NCBI RefSeq assembly: GCF_918698095.1
Contig: NZ_CAKKLY010000034.1
Coordinates: 1-53,388 of the forward strand
Length of the DNA stretch: 53,388 nucleotides
Reading direction: 5' to 3'
From: Arthrobacter sp. Bi83
GTDB taxonomy: Bacteria; Actinomycetota; Actinomycetes; Actinomycetales; Micrococcaceae
The position numbers and the translations under genes are program-made. The stretch's first letter is position 1, and every line of letters starts with the position of its first letter. The notes beneath the pieces were generated by a model that was not told the DNA's origin, ran no database searches, and was given only the letters and a program-made list of their open reading frames with translations. Positions 1 through 8,640 of this stretch are shown in pieces.

Positions 1-512
1 TACCCCCCGAAAGGATCCGGCGCCCGTCGGGGCCGAACGCGACACTCGTCACCACCCCCGTGTGTCCGGTCATCGGCTCCCCGAGAGCCCGGCCCGTCGC
101 AGCATCCCACAGCCGCAATGTGCCGTCATTACCCCCCGAAAGGATCCGGCGCCCGTCGGGGCCGAACGCGACACTCGTCACCACCCCCGTGTGTCCGGTC
201 ATCGGCTCCCCGAGAGCCCGGCCCGTCGCAGCATCCCACAGCCGCAATGTGCCGTCATTACCCCCCGAAAGGATCCGGCGCCCGTCGGGGCCGAACACGA
301 CACTCGTCACCACCCCCGTGTGTCCGGTCATCGGCTCCCCGAGAGCCCGGCCCGTCGCAGCATCCCACAGCCGCAATGTGCCGTCATTACCCCCCGAAAG
401 GATCCGGCGCCCGTCGGGGCCGAACGCGACACTCGTCACCACCCCCGTGTGTCCGGTCATCGGCTCCCCGAGAGCCCGGCCCGTCGCAGCATCCCACAGC
501 CGCAATGTGCCG
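1..512 (-). repeat. 129-bp tandem repeats encoding WD40 blades
   Basis: Units start at 61, 190, 319 and 448, exactly 129 bp (43 codons) apart, with a further partial unit at the left edge. The copies are identical apart from a single base near 298, which changes one Ala to Val. Sequence diverges after about 512, at the first, older blade. The period keeps the reading frame, so copy number can change without breaking the protein. Confidence 0.95.
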
Positions 513-2875
513 TCGGCACCGCTGGCGACTATCCGGTTGCCGTCCGGGCTGAACGCTGTACTACTGATTTTGGTCGCCGTTTCTATGATTTTTTGCAGTT
601 CACGGTTCATATTAACGGCGCTTAGTAATGCGCTTTCGCCTCCCGCTGTCGAGGCAATCGCTTGCGCGGCGAGGATGCGCTTTAGACCGTTTGCATCGCC
701 GCCGCCGCGGGTCCCTTCGAGCATGGACAGCCCTTCCGATACAAGCCGAAGAGCAGTGGCCTCGCGGTCGCGCGCGGTGGCCTCGCGCTCTGCAAAGGAG
801 GCCCACACGAAGCCAGCCGCGGCGACCATGGTGATAACGACCGCTGATGATAGGACGATCTTGAGTATGCGAGATCGTTTCCGTAAATCCGCGGCGTGCG
901 TTGCGGCCACTTCCTGCTTGTCGCGGGCCGCCCGTAATTCGGCATCCTGCCGTTTCTTCTCAGTTGCGAGCCGTTCCTCTTCCCGGCTTCGGGAGGCGCG
1001 GAGGAACTCGCGGGCAGGGTCCAGCCGTTCCCGGAATCCTGGTCTTCCGAAGAGTGTCTCGGCACGAGTCAGCCTTTCTCCTTCGAAGAGCCACGCCTCA
1101 TTGCGGCCGCTGCGTTCCCAAGCGGCTGCGGCGCGTTCGAGGTTGTCGGCCTCCTTGAGGTCCTCCTGCTCGCTGGCCAGCCACCCGGCCAGATCCTGCC
1201 ATTGGCGCAGCAGGCTCTCCAGAGCTACTTCGATCACGGTCTCCCCGAGGCGCTCGTCCCCGACCAACAAACGCCGGGCCACCATGGCATCTATGAGTGG
1301 CCGGGCGTCGTTCGGTAGATCGGACAGGCGGGCGATCCGGCGAACCGGCTGGTCGTTGTCTGGGTTGATGGTCGCCAGCCAGGGAATGAACGCAGATTTC
1401 AGCAGCTCCAGCTGGCCCCGCCGCACTGCAGGGCCCGGCGACAGCAGGGTGTCGATCTCGTGTTGCACCACCTGCTGCATTCCACCCATCGCATGGTATT
1501 CGGCAAGACGGAGATCCCCGTCGCCGCCGTAGTCCTGGTACAGGCGTGCCAGGGTCAGCGAGAGCAACGGAAGGGTGTCCGCGCCCTGAATGCTTTCTTC
1601 CAGCAGCCGGTCCACTAAAACAGTCTCTACTTCCAGTGGTCTCCCCGCGCCGGTGGCACGGGCTGCCGGGCCAAGGATGACCTCCCTAAACCGTGCGACC
1701 GGCATAGGTTTGAGCTCGTCGAAGACGACGCTCTTAAGCCCGGCCAGCTCAGGTGCGGTCTGCAATGGTTCGTAGAAGTCCGAACGGACCGTTGCGGCAA
1801 CAATTAACGCCGGCACGGTCCCGACTTCGTGGTCCAGCAGACCGGCAAGCAGATCAAGGAACCGGTGCGCCTGGGGGCCGGCATCGGCACTGAAGAGCTC
1901 CTCGGCCTGGTCCAGCGGTAGGACCAGGGTGGGCGGCGACGCCCCGACCGGCACCTCCAGCAGCCGTTCGGCGGCCGCCTGCCGGGCTTCGGCCAGCCAC
2001 TCCTTCAGTTGTGCCGTGTCGACGCGAGTGCACGCATCCTTGATAGCTCCCAGGGTGGGGGTGTCCAGTCCCAGACGGATGCGACTGGCATGGACCGCGC
2101 AGGCGAGGCCGCGGTCCCCGGTGAGCGGGTTGCGCTCGGGGCGCACGGTGTTCAGCACCAGGAACTGCCGGTCCTCACGCCGCAGCCGCGGCACCAGCCC
2201 CGCCCGCAGGAACGAGGACTTGCCCGCACCCGACGGACCCAGGATCACGAACAGCGACTCGACACCGGAGCTGCGCATGGTGCGCAGTGCATCCAAACCG
2301 CGCACGATCTGTCCGTCCCGGCCGAAGAATACCGCCGCGTCGGCTTCCTCGAACGGTTCCCACCCCCGAAAGGGGGACCGCCCAGCATCCTGCGGCGGCG
2401 GCCAGGCGAAGTGCTCGGCCCCGATCCCTGCACGGCGCAGCCCCTGGTGCAGCCGCCGGAGGCCGTCCGTGAGAAAAACAACAGGACTGCATTGACCGTC
2501 AATTGGAATTTCGGTGGTGGGTCCGTTGCCGAAGAGGTCGCAGCGCTGCCATTCGCCGGTGACGCCTTCCTCCTCCAGAGGCTCTAGCCGGGCACACAGA
2601 ATCAGCTTTCCCAGATTCTCCGCGGTCCGGTACTCGGCCATGCATTCGCGGGAGGCCTCCCAGCTGGCAGAGAGCAGGCAGATCACCACCTCGCACCGCT
2701 CATTGGCCCGGAGCAGGGCCTCCTTCCACCGCTCACCGGGCGAAATACCCGTCACTGGATCAAGGTCCAGGAATATCTCGTCCGCAAGACCAGGGTCCTG
2801 CCGCACCAACCACCGCTTTAACGCAACCGCCTGCCAAGTGTCCCGGCTGGAATGACTCAAGAAAACACGTGACAT
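1..2875 (-). CDS. TIR-STAND NTPase-WD40 protein, 3' end outside window
   Basis: About 958 residues are visible, read from ATG at 2875 to the left edge. An N-terminal TIR domain (about residues 1-150) opens with SRVFLSHSSRDTW and has a candidate NADase glutamate (E81 in ECMAEY). A STAND-type NTPase follows: Walker A GPSGAGKSS at about 213-221 and a Walker B-like LVLPLDQAEEL near 316-326. A charged helix and one membrane-like helix (about 670-695) lead into WD40 repeats from about residue 760, each ending in LRLWDAATGRALGEP. From the families: the TIR usually acts as NAD-cleaving or signalling effector, STAND as ligand-gated switch and the propeller as sensor. Role in phage or conflict response is inferred. 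Divergent from the patatin gene at 3392. The repeats are nearly identical, and the gene is cut by the window edge, so total length is unknown. Domain calls are firm; function is not. Confidence 0.9.
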   Translation of the reverse strand, partial: MSRVFLSHSSRDTWQAVALKRWLVRQDPGLADEIFLDLDPVTGISPGERWKEALLRANERCEVVICLLSASWEASRECMAEYRTAENLGKLILCARLEPLEEEGVTGEWQRCDLFGNGPTTEIPIDGQCSPVVFLTDGLRRLHQGLRRAGIGAEHFAWPPPQDAGRSPFRGWEPFEEADAAVFFGRDGQIVRGLDALRTMRSSGVESLFVILGPSGAGKSSFLRAGLVPRLRREDRQFLVLNTVRPERNPLTGDRGLACAVHASRIRLGLDTPTLGAIKDACTRVDTAQLKEWLAEARQAAAERLLEVPVGASPPTLVLPLDQAEELFSADAGPQAHRFLDLLAGLLDHEVGTVPALIVAATVRSDFYEPLQTAPELAGLKSVVFDELKPMPVARFREVILGPAARATGAGRPLEVETVLVDRLLEESIQGADTLPLLSLTLARLYQDYGGDGDLRLAEYHAMGGMQQVVQHEIDTLLSPGPAVRRGQLELLKSAFIPWLATINPDNDQPVRRIARLSDLPNDARPLIDAMVARRLLVGDERLGETVIEVALESLLRQWQDLAGWLASEQEDLKEADNLERAAAAWERSGRNEAWLFEGERLTRAETLFGRPGFRERLDPAREFLRASRSREEERLATEKKRQDAELRAARDKQEVAATHAADLRKRSRILKIVLSSAVVITMVAAAGFVWASFAEREATARDREATALRLVSEGLSMLEGTRGGGDANGLKRILAAQAIASTAGGESALLSAVNMNRELQKIIETATKISSTAFSPDGNRIVASGADGTLRLWDAATGRALGEPMTGHTGVVTSVAFGPDGRRILSGGNDGTLRLWDAATGRALGEPMTGHTGVVTSVVFGPDGRRILSGGNDGTLRLWDAATGRALGEPMTGHTGVVTSVAFGPDGRRILSGGNDGTLRLWDAATGRALGEPMTGHTGVVTSVAFGPDGRRILSGG

Positions 2876-3391
2876 GCCTGCACCGTAATCCACTGCTGTA
2901 AAGACGAACGGCTTCGCATCAGAAACGTCCTATGATCCGGCCGGCACCGCTGTAGAACCACACGCCGACGAGGTTGGCGCCGGCCGCCTTGTGCTGCGTA
3001 CACAATGTCTCCTGCCCGTGGAAGCGAATCACCCAGCCACCCGAAGTTCACTGCCGCAGCTCCGCGGCCCCTCGGGCCAGCCTCCGTCCCGTCGGTCCGA
3101 ATATCAACGATCCGGCGGCTGCCTATAGTCAATAGTCCTCCCCGCGTGTCACGCGCTTCAAGGGTCATGGATCCGCACAATGGAGCATCTCCGGACGCCA
3201 AAGTACGCTTCCAATTGGAAGGACCGGGGCCGGCTTCGTGGAGTCTAGCCTGTAACGAACGTACCTTCGCGGATCGGCAGCCCCAGCCCTGAGGACGGTT
3301 TCCGCCCGATGGTCAAGCGCACGGCCCTGACTACCAAACGGTGTCCAGCTAGCATGGTGTTACGCAGCTCGACATGAGAAGAGGCGTCCAG
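2876..3391. promoter_or_regulatory. Divergent intergenic region between TIR-STAND and patatin genes
   Basis: The 516-bp gap separates two divergently read genes and so must hold promoters for both, unless the small broken ORF at 2919-3168 belongs to the TIR operon. I could not assign convincing -35/-10 boxes or an operator palindrome by eye. Confidence 0.4.
2919..3168 (-). pseudogene. Possible small frameshifted ORF upstream of the TIR-STAND gene
   Basis: On the minus strand an ATG at 3168 opens a protein-like frame (MTLEARDTRGGLLTIGSRR...). Near 3035 coding character switches to another frame (GWVIRFHGQETLC..., ending ANLVGVWFYSGAGRIIGRF) that stops at 2919, 43 bp before the TIR gene start. 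Joined, the two halves would give roughly 80 residues. I do not recognise the family. It could be a small partner gene of the TIR-STAND operon broken by one indel, or chance coding-like sequence in a 500-bp gap. There is no strong ribosome binding site at 3168. Confidence 0.35.
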
Positions 3392-4561
3392 ATGCCTTAT
3401 CGCATACTGAACCGGGACGAGCACTTCCGCTGTGATGGCAGGCCCAAGCGCATTCTTGCACTTGACGGTGGCGGGTTGCGGGGCGTGTTGAGCCTCGGAA
3501 TACTGGAAAAGATAGAGGACCTCTTGCGGGAACGCCACGGCAGTGGTGATGACTTTCGTCTTTGCCATTACTTTGACCTGATAGCGGGCACGTCCACCGG
3601 GGCGATCATCGCGGCGGCTCTCGCCCAGGGCTTGAGCGTCGGCGAACTCACTGAGAAGTATTTCAGCCTCGGGTGGCGGGTGTTTGAGAAAAGCCGGTTG
3701 CGCCAAGTTCTTCTCCGCGCCAGGTACGACGAGCAGGCCCTGGTTGCGGAGTTGAAGGATGTCTTCGGTACGGACACCACCTTGGGCGGCTCCGAGCTGC
3801 TGACCGGATTACTGGTGGTCATCAAGCGCTTGGACAGCGGCAGTCCGTGGCCGGTGAGTAACAATCCCAGCGGCAAGTATTTTGTTGCCGGGGCCAGCGG
3901 CAGGATGGGTAACCGGGACTATCCTCTCTGGCAGGTTGTCCGGGCCTCCACGGCTGCGCCGTCCTTTTTCGAACCGGAAACCATCACCATCACGGGCGGA
4001 CGCAATGTGAGCCCGGTGACCGGCAGCTTTGTCGACGGTGGTGTCAGTCCCTTCAACAATCCTGCCCTGCAGGCGCTCATGTACGCCTCTTTGGAGGGCT
4101 ACCGCGTGGGCTGGGAGACCGGTGCCGAGAAGCTGCTGCTGGTATCGGTCGGCACAGGCGCGGCGGATCCTGCCGTCAGCCAGGCAAAGCTGACCGCAAG
4201 TCACGCCGTGCGGGCGCTGAAGTCCGTGCTGCAGGACTGTGCCGTGCTGCAGGAGACGATGCTGCAGTGGATGTCCGCCAGCCCTACCGCGAGGATGATC
4301 GACCGGGAATTGGGGGAGCTGGAGGGTGATCTTCTAAACGGTGCCCCGTTGATGAGTTACCTGCGTTATAACGTGGACCTGCGTCCGGCGAGTGTCCGCA
4401 GCCTGGACGGAACCCTTGCCGCAATGGACATCGTCACCTCGCTGAGCGCCATGGATGTCCCCGGAAATATGGAGGTCCTCCACCGGCTGGGCAGGCTGGC
4501 CGCGGCACGGGATATGCGGGAAACTGATTTTGGTGGGGTTTTTGACCTGCCGCAGGCGTGA
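3392..4561 (+). CDS. Patatin-like phospholipase
   Basis: 389 residues. The patatin fold is shown by the oxyanion-hole motif DGGGLRG near the N-terminus (about 24-30), the nucleophile elbow GTSTG (about 67-71, catalytic Ser) and the second dyad residue in DGG of FVDGGVSPFNN (about 210-220). The family hydrolyses acyl esters of membrane phospholipids; in several bacterial immune systems such enzymes are membrane-damaging effectors. No signal peptide or membrane helix is seen, so it is probably cytoplasmic. I chose ATG 3392 because AGAAGAGG lies 7-8 bp before it; an in-frame ATG at 3374 has no such site. The stop is 18 bp before the PGDYG-like gene, which suggests co-transcription. Enzyme class is firm; a defence role is inferred from the neighbours. 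Confidence 0.88.
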   Translation: MPYRILNRDEHFRCDGRPKRILALDGGGLRGVLSLGILEKIEDLLRERHGSGDDFRLCHYFDLIAGTSTGAIIAAALAQGLSVGELTEKYFSLGWRVFEKSRLRQVLLRARYDEQALVAELKDVFGTDTTLGGSELLTGLLVVIKRLDSGSPWPVSNNPSGKYFVAGASGRMGNRDYPLWQVVRASTAAPSFFEPETITITGGRNVSPVTGSFVDGGVSPFNNPALQALMYASLEGYRVGWETGAEKLLLVSVGTGAADPAVSQAKLTASHAVRALKSVLQDCAVLQETMLQWMSASPTARMIDRELGELEGDLLNGAPLMSYLRYNVDLRPASVRSLDGTLAAMDIVTSLSAMDVPGNMEVLHRLGRLAAARDMRETDFGGVFDLPQA

Positions 4562-4579
4562 ACGGAAAGGGGACTTTTT

Positions 4580-4969
4580 ATGAGGGAGCTCCGTCGCTAC
4601 AGGCGCCTTCCGGACCAGTACGTGGTCGCCATTCCTTTGCGCCTGGACACCGAAGGATTCAGCTACCGCAAGTGGGGCGGCGAACAGCAGTGCAAACCCG
4701 GGGACTGGCTGGTGGACGACGACGGCGACATCCACACAGTCGACGCTGATGTCTTCGCCGCCACCTACCTCCAGCTCCATCGGGGTGCTTATGTGAAATG
4801 CACCCCGGTCTGGGCTGAGGCTGCCCCGGAAGCCGGCAGCGTGGTGACCAAGGAAGGCCGCACACACTACAACAGGGGCGACGTCGTCGTGTTCAACAAC
4901 GAAGACGGCACCGATGGCTACGCGATGACCGCCGAAAGATTCGAATCACACTACGAACCCGACGAATAG
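4580..4969 (+). CDS. PGDYG-like small protein, partner of patatin
   Basis: 129 residues, hydrophilic, no signal peptide. It carries a CKPGDWLVDDDGDIHTV segment followed by DVFAATYL, matching the general pattern of the PGDYG family (a PGD turn, V/D-rich strands, then F..TY). A second, weaker copy lies in the C-terminal half (NRGDVVVFNNEDGTDGYAM, then ERFESHYE), so the protein looks like an internal duplication. GGAAAGGGGA sits about 7 bp before the ATG. It follows the patatin gene directly and is presumably co-expressed. Possible jobs are regulation or substrate targeting of the lipase, but the family function is not known to me. Confidence 0.7.
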   Translation: MRELRRYRRLPDQYVVAIPLRLDTEGFSYRKWGGEQQCKPGDWLVDDDGDIHTVDADVFAATYLQLHRGAYVKCTPVWAEAAPEAGSVVTKEGRTHYNRGDVVVFNNEDGTDGYAMTAERFESHYEPDE

Positions 4970-5078
4970 GGAGTTCCCTGGCTGGAGTTCCCGCACTCCG
5001 CTCCTGTTTGCATGTCACACCGCACGACGCCTAATCCGGTTAAGTCGGCGAGGACGCCCTAGGCTCCATCCGTGGTGC

Positions 5079-6147
5079 CTCACGTCAAGATGCTCGTGAA
5101 ACGGTTGTGCGTGCCTCACGTATTTTTGCTCGCGTGGGAGACGGGCGCATCGCCTGGGTCTTGTCGGCGGCGGGTTGATGAGCTGGAGCTGGATGTCCGT
5201 GATTCCGCGGGTGAGATTGGCGGGATTTGTTGCGTTGAATAGGGCCTCGAGTTCGGCGGCTTTCCCTGGTGTGAGCACACCGGAGTCAGTGACCCGCTGG
5301 TAGGGGGTTCGGGGCCGATCGTAGCTGCGGGTCTTGTGCCCGTTCCGGTTCTCCCTCCAGCCGGCGGCCTTCTTCGTGGCGGTGAACATGTTGAACCGGA
5401 TCCGCACCAGGGCGTAGAGCTCGTTCAGGAGCTGCAGTTCCAGGGTGGTGTCGTACCGGTAGTGGAAGGCGTGCCGGCGCACGATGCCCCCATTTTTTCT
5501 GCTCCACATGGGCGTTGTCGTTGGACTTGTAGGGCCTGGCCCGGGTGAAGTAGATGTCCCGTGCCGTTGCCCAGCCGACGATGGCATGGTTGATGAACTC
5601 CCCGCCGTTATCGGTGTCCAGGCCTGTGAGCGGGAACGGCAGACGGTCCGCGATCGTTGCCCCGGAGACGGCCATCAGCTGGTCCGGGACTCCGGGGCTG
5701 AACCGCACGTTCTTCAGCTCACCGCAGGCCTCCAGCTTCGGCAGCCACAGTCCCATCGTCGCCGCGAGATACTTGCCCGAGGGTATGCCGGCCAGCCGCC
5801 AAACCCTGATCAGCGCCGTCAGCGTGTCATATCCATAGGTCCGGGGCCGAGGCTTCCGCCGCGCCTTCCGGACCGGAGTCTTACGCTTCAGCGCCGTGGA
5901 CAGGGCGCGGCGGGCATTGGCCCGGGACCAGCCAGTGACAGCGACGAGATCATCCAGAATCTGCCCCTTGCCTTTTTCGTCGCCCGCGCATACTCCCCCG
6001 CGGACGCCCTGGTGATCTCCCTGCGCGCTGACAACGACAACCCCTGGCCCATCCATCATGGTCCCAGCAGCACCCGGAGCCGGACCCGTTTCGCGAGCAT
6101 TTCCAAAATGAGGCACGCACCCCATTTCGCGAGCACTATTCGTGAGT
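5079..6147 (-). mobile_element. Defective insertion sequence with inverted ends
   Basis: The ends are inverted relatives of one another. Left end about 5079-5136 and right end about 6091-6147 share, in order, CGCGAGCA, TGAGGCACGCAC, a CGCGAGCA or CACGAGCA block and a terminal CGTGAG. The element is about 1.07 kb and holds only the broken transposase. I could not identify a target-site duplication. The deletion inside the transposase means it cannot move itself. Confidence 0.7.
5084..6070 (-). pseudogene. Integrase-core (rve/DDE) transposase, deleted and frameshifted
   Basis: Read from the right, the protein starts near MDGPGLSLSARREITRAS in one frame. It slips near 5970 in a short A run to GQILDDLVAVTGWSRANARR, continues to GLDTDNGGEFINH, and slips again near 5495 at a six-A run before continuing NGGIVRRHAFHYRYD. 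DNGGEF and the downstream Glu region fit the second half of the DDE catalytic core. Between GATIADR and LPFPLTGLD the segment that should hold the first catalytic Asp is missing, so the gene has an in-frame deletion as well as two frameshifts. I cannot assign the IS family with certainty; the integrase-core superfamily is clear. Confidence 0.8.
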
Positions 6148-6966
6148 CTCGTCGAGGGCTATCGCCGGCGACCCGCAAGAATTAAAATCATGTATGGAGT
6201 TTCTGGTGAGCGTGAGCTGCCTCGTAGGGAAATCACCTGAAACCCAGGAACTCCGTTAGGCTGCTGGGATTCCTCTATGGAAAAGCTGCAGGCGTCTAGT
6301 CCTCTGAGTTCATCCTTCGACAGATCGACGAATCGGGATTGGTGCCTACAATCAATCTGTTCCGCCAAGCGCTCGGAATTGCGGGCCAGTTGCGCTCCTG
6401 CAAAGCTCTAATCAAGCCAGAGAGCGCCACGGGCTTTTGCGCGGCTGTTTGATGCACCGCGGCGTGGATGCGGGCACGTCCTTTTCCGGCTCCCGCGGAG
6501 AACACACCCCGGCCCCGTCGGAAAGCGTTTTATCCCCCGCGTTTCTGGCGATATTTCAACGCCGATAACCGGCGTTCCAGTAGTTCAAAACTTTGCAGAA
6601 TCTGTAATTGCGATGAATCGGCAGGGTACCGACGGGGTTGCCAAACGCTCTGGCACTTGGAACGCCCAGCATCTCCAGCCGCTCACCGTCCCATAACTTC
6701 GAGCACGTCGAACACGGTTCGGAGCAGCGGCGGGGCGACGCTGCATGCCGTGATCCAAAGTCCCGCGACCTGGATCCGGGTGCCTTGCCAGTGCCTTGTT
6801 CGTTCACCTGAGACCACCTGCTCCTTCGACTGCGGTGACCGAGGATCTGGAAGGTTGTTGCGCTTGCGACTTCCAGGGCCGAAATGAGTGCAGGAATGTG
6901 TACAGTCGTCTCAAAACTAGGCTTTGCAGTCGCAACTTGCGTCTCTCTGGCTTCGGACAATATGTA
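6148..6966. other. Gap without recognisable gene
   Basis: About 820 bp between the defective IS and the GNAT pseudogene. Open frames exist on both strands, the longest on the minus strand at 6556-6960, but none gives a recognisable protein. It is probably decayed accessory DNA. Confidence 0.5.
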
Positions 6967-7445
6967 TCAGCGGCTCATCTGGATTAGAGGAATTCCTTCC
7001 CAGTCTTCGACGACCTTTCTCGTACCATTGGGGCTAAAGCCGTTACGTCGATAAAACGCTTGGGCTCGCGGGTTGTCTTGGGCCACCCACAGCATCGCAT
7101 TTTCCGTGCCAATGGTGGCCTCCAGGAGCCGTTGTCCGAGCCCAGAACCGTGATAAGCGGAGAGTAGATAGATGCCCCAGAGCTCGGTGACTGAGCTTGT
7201 GCCGGGGGTATGGAGCCAGAAAATCCGATCAGGCGTCCGTCATGCACGGCGACCCAATGCCGGGCAGCATGTGGTCCCGTGAGAATTTGGGACCACTGCG
7301 CAATGCGGTCCGCGGGGTTCTGCTGCTCGAAGAAGTTTGCCGACAGCAGGCCAGCATACGCTTCGCGCCGGCACCGGGGGTGAAGGTCCCCGAGCTCTTC
7401 GGCATCGCCGGGTTCTGCATGGCGTAAGTCCAATTCTGTTTCCAT
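6967..7445 (-). pseudogene. GNAT acetyltransferase, frameshifted
   Basis: The 5' part (METELDLRHAEPGDAEELGDL..., to GRLIGFSGSIPP) reads from 7445. Near 7210, in a five-C run, one base appears to be missing. After it a second frame continues as a typical GNAT core: SSVTELWGIYLLSAYHGSGLG (acetyl-CoA binding motif with GSGLGQRLLE), then AQDNPRAQAFYRRNGF and stop at 6967. Joined, the protein would be about 158 residues, normal for the family, so the rest of the gene is intact. The substrate is unknown. A homopolymer read error is a real alternative; if so this is a working N-acetyltransferase. Confidence 0.8.
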
Positions 7446-7455
7446 CGACTAATTT

Positions 7456-7640
7456 CTATCGGCCGATGTTCTTTATTTCAAGGTGTTTCGTCATGGCGTC
7501 TGCAGCATCGTTCCACCGTGTTGCGAGGGCCTGCGGGCTCAATGGCTGAAACAGGCTGTTCAGGACCTTCTCGACCGCGTCATACGCGGCATCCCTGACC
7601 CGCTCCTGCGCGGCCAGGCTGCAGGAGCCCGGCATGGTGT
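7456..7640 (-). pseudogene. Unrecognised ORF tail
   Basis: A minus-strand frame ends with about 60 protein-like residues (AYDAVEKVLNSLFQPLSPQA..., LEIKNIGR) stopping 11 bp before the GNAT start. The upstream part of the same frame runs through the inverted-repeat copy at 7800-7970 and does not look like protein. I do not recognise the tail. It may be the remaining 3' end of a lost gene. Confidence 0.25.
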
Positions 7641-7799
7641 TTGATGCCGGGGTTCTAGGCTGTCGAACCCTCGCCGCGTTGACTGTGGCGGACCCGGGGC
7701 TGGTGGGGATGGCGAGAGCTGGTCCGCCGGGGAGGCCTGGGGCATCGCCGGCGCCGCGAAACATGATGCTTATCATTTTTGATGTTCCCGTGACTAGAA

Positions 7800-7970
7800 A
7801 GGGTCGGTTCCTGATTGATTGGAAATGGATAAACCTCGAGGGCCCAAGTTCCGGTTCCGGATCCGTGTAACCCCGTAGCTCTATGTTGCGTCCGCGTTGG
7901 AATTGGGCACTACCGTGCCAGCACGCTTTTCCGAGAAGCAGGGTCCCTGCAAGCGCCCGGCGGTAGTGTT
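7800..7970. repeat. Inverted repeat, left copy (~170 bp)
   Basis: The reverse complement of this stretch aligns along its length with 8641-8812 at roughly 80% identity by eye. Shared blocks include CCTGCTTCTCGGAAA, GTGCTGGCACGG, AGTGCCCAATTCC, GACGCAACAT and CTCGAGGTTTATCCA. The two copies face each other around a decayed WD40 gene end. Confidence 0.85.
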
Positions 7971-8259
7971 CCTCAAGCAATCACGATGAGGTTTCGGGGC
8001 GACTTGAACTGGTCATTGCAGTGCGGTGCTCAGGTGGACCATTTACAGCATGGGAAGGCTCTCGTTTCCCCTGCCGGTGGAGGTTGCAGGCGTACCGGCC
8101 GTGATAGGAGGGGCCGGGCAGCGCGTGTGGTTCCCTGTTGCTGAGACAGTCTTTTTGAAGCGCTGCAGTGCTACGAAAATTGGGACATTCGTCGCGCCCC
8201 ATGTGAGGTGATTGGGCCCCCTTACTTTCCTGCATTCCTCAGGATATTCCTGCCGATAC

Positions 8260-8610
8260 CTACCGCTGGGGCAGCCCGGTTTCCGCGACATGACTGGCCG
8301 TCGTGCTGCCAGCAGGAACGGCCATGCTCGGGCAAACCTCGATGAAATCGATGCCCGGTGAGACTCACTCACGCCACTGTTCGTGGCTGATGTTCAGGGT
8401 GAGCTTTGCACATAGCACGTCTGGCCAGACTGGGGGCCCTGGCCACAGCCGGACGGTGCCGTCGGCACTGGCGGAGGCAATCCGGTTCCCATCGGGGCTA
8501 AACGCCACACTGACCACCCTGTTCTTATGTCCAATCAGCGGTTCGCCGATCGGTCGGCCGGTTGGCCGAGGGGCTGGCCAGTCTCCACGTCCCACTGCCC
8601 AGCTCGTCAA
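8260..8610 (-). pseudogene. Decayed C-terminus of a second WD40 (STAND-type) protein
   Basis: The minus strand encodes one good WD40 blade ([20 protein letters not shown], then [12 protein letters not shown]). It is followed by the tail [20 protein letters not shown], a TGA where Trp is expected, and VSPGIDFIEVCP, ending at 8260. This tail is characteristic of actinobacterial STAND-WD40 proteins. Upstream, [12 protein letters not shown] of another blade survives in a different frame near 8570. It lies in the same orientation as the TIR-STAND-WD40 gene at 1-2875 and may be the remnant of a related gene. Confidence 0.75.
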
Positions 8611-8640
8611 TAGGGTTGTGCACGACAGGGGCGGATTCGG

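Noticed and set aside
1..512. Possible CRISPR array
   Set aside because: The units are contiguous 129-bp in-frame coding repeats without unique spacers.
60..1532. Long plus-strand ORF with repeats opposite the WD40 gene
   Set aside because: It is the shadow of the in-frame 129-bp repeats; the minus strand gives clear TIR, NTPase and WD40 domains.
5490..5500. Programmed frameshift in the A run of the transposase
   Set aside because: The continuing frame needs a +1 shift, while A-run slippage in IS elements is normally -1; a second shift and the internal deletion indicate decay.
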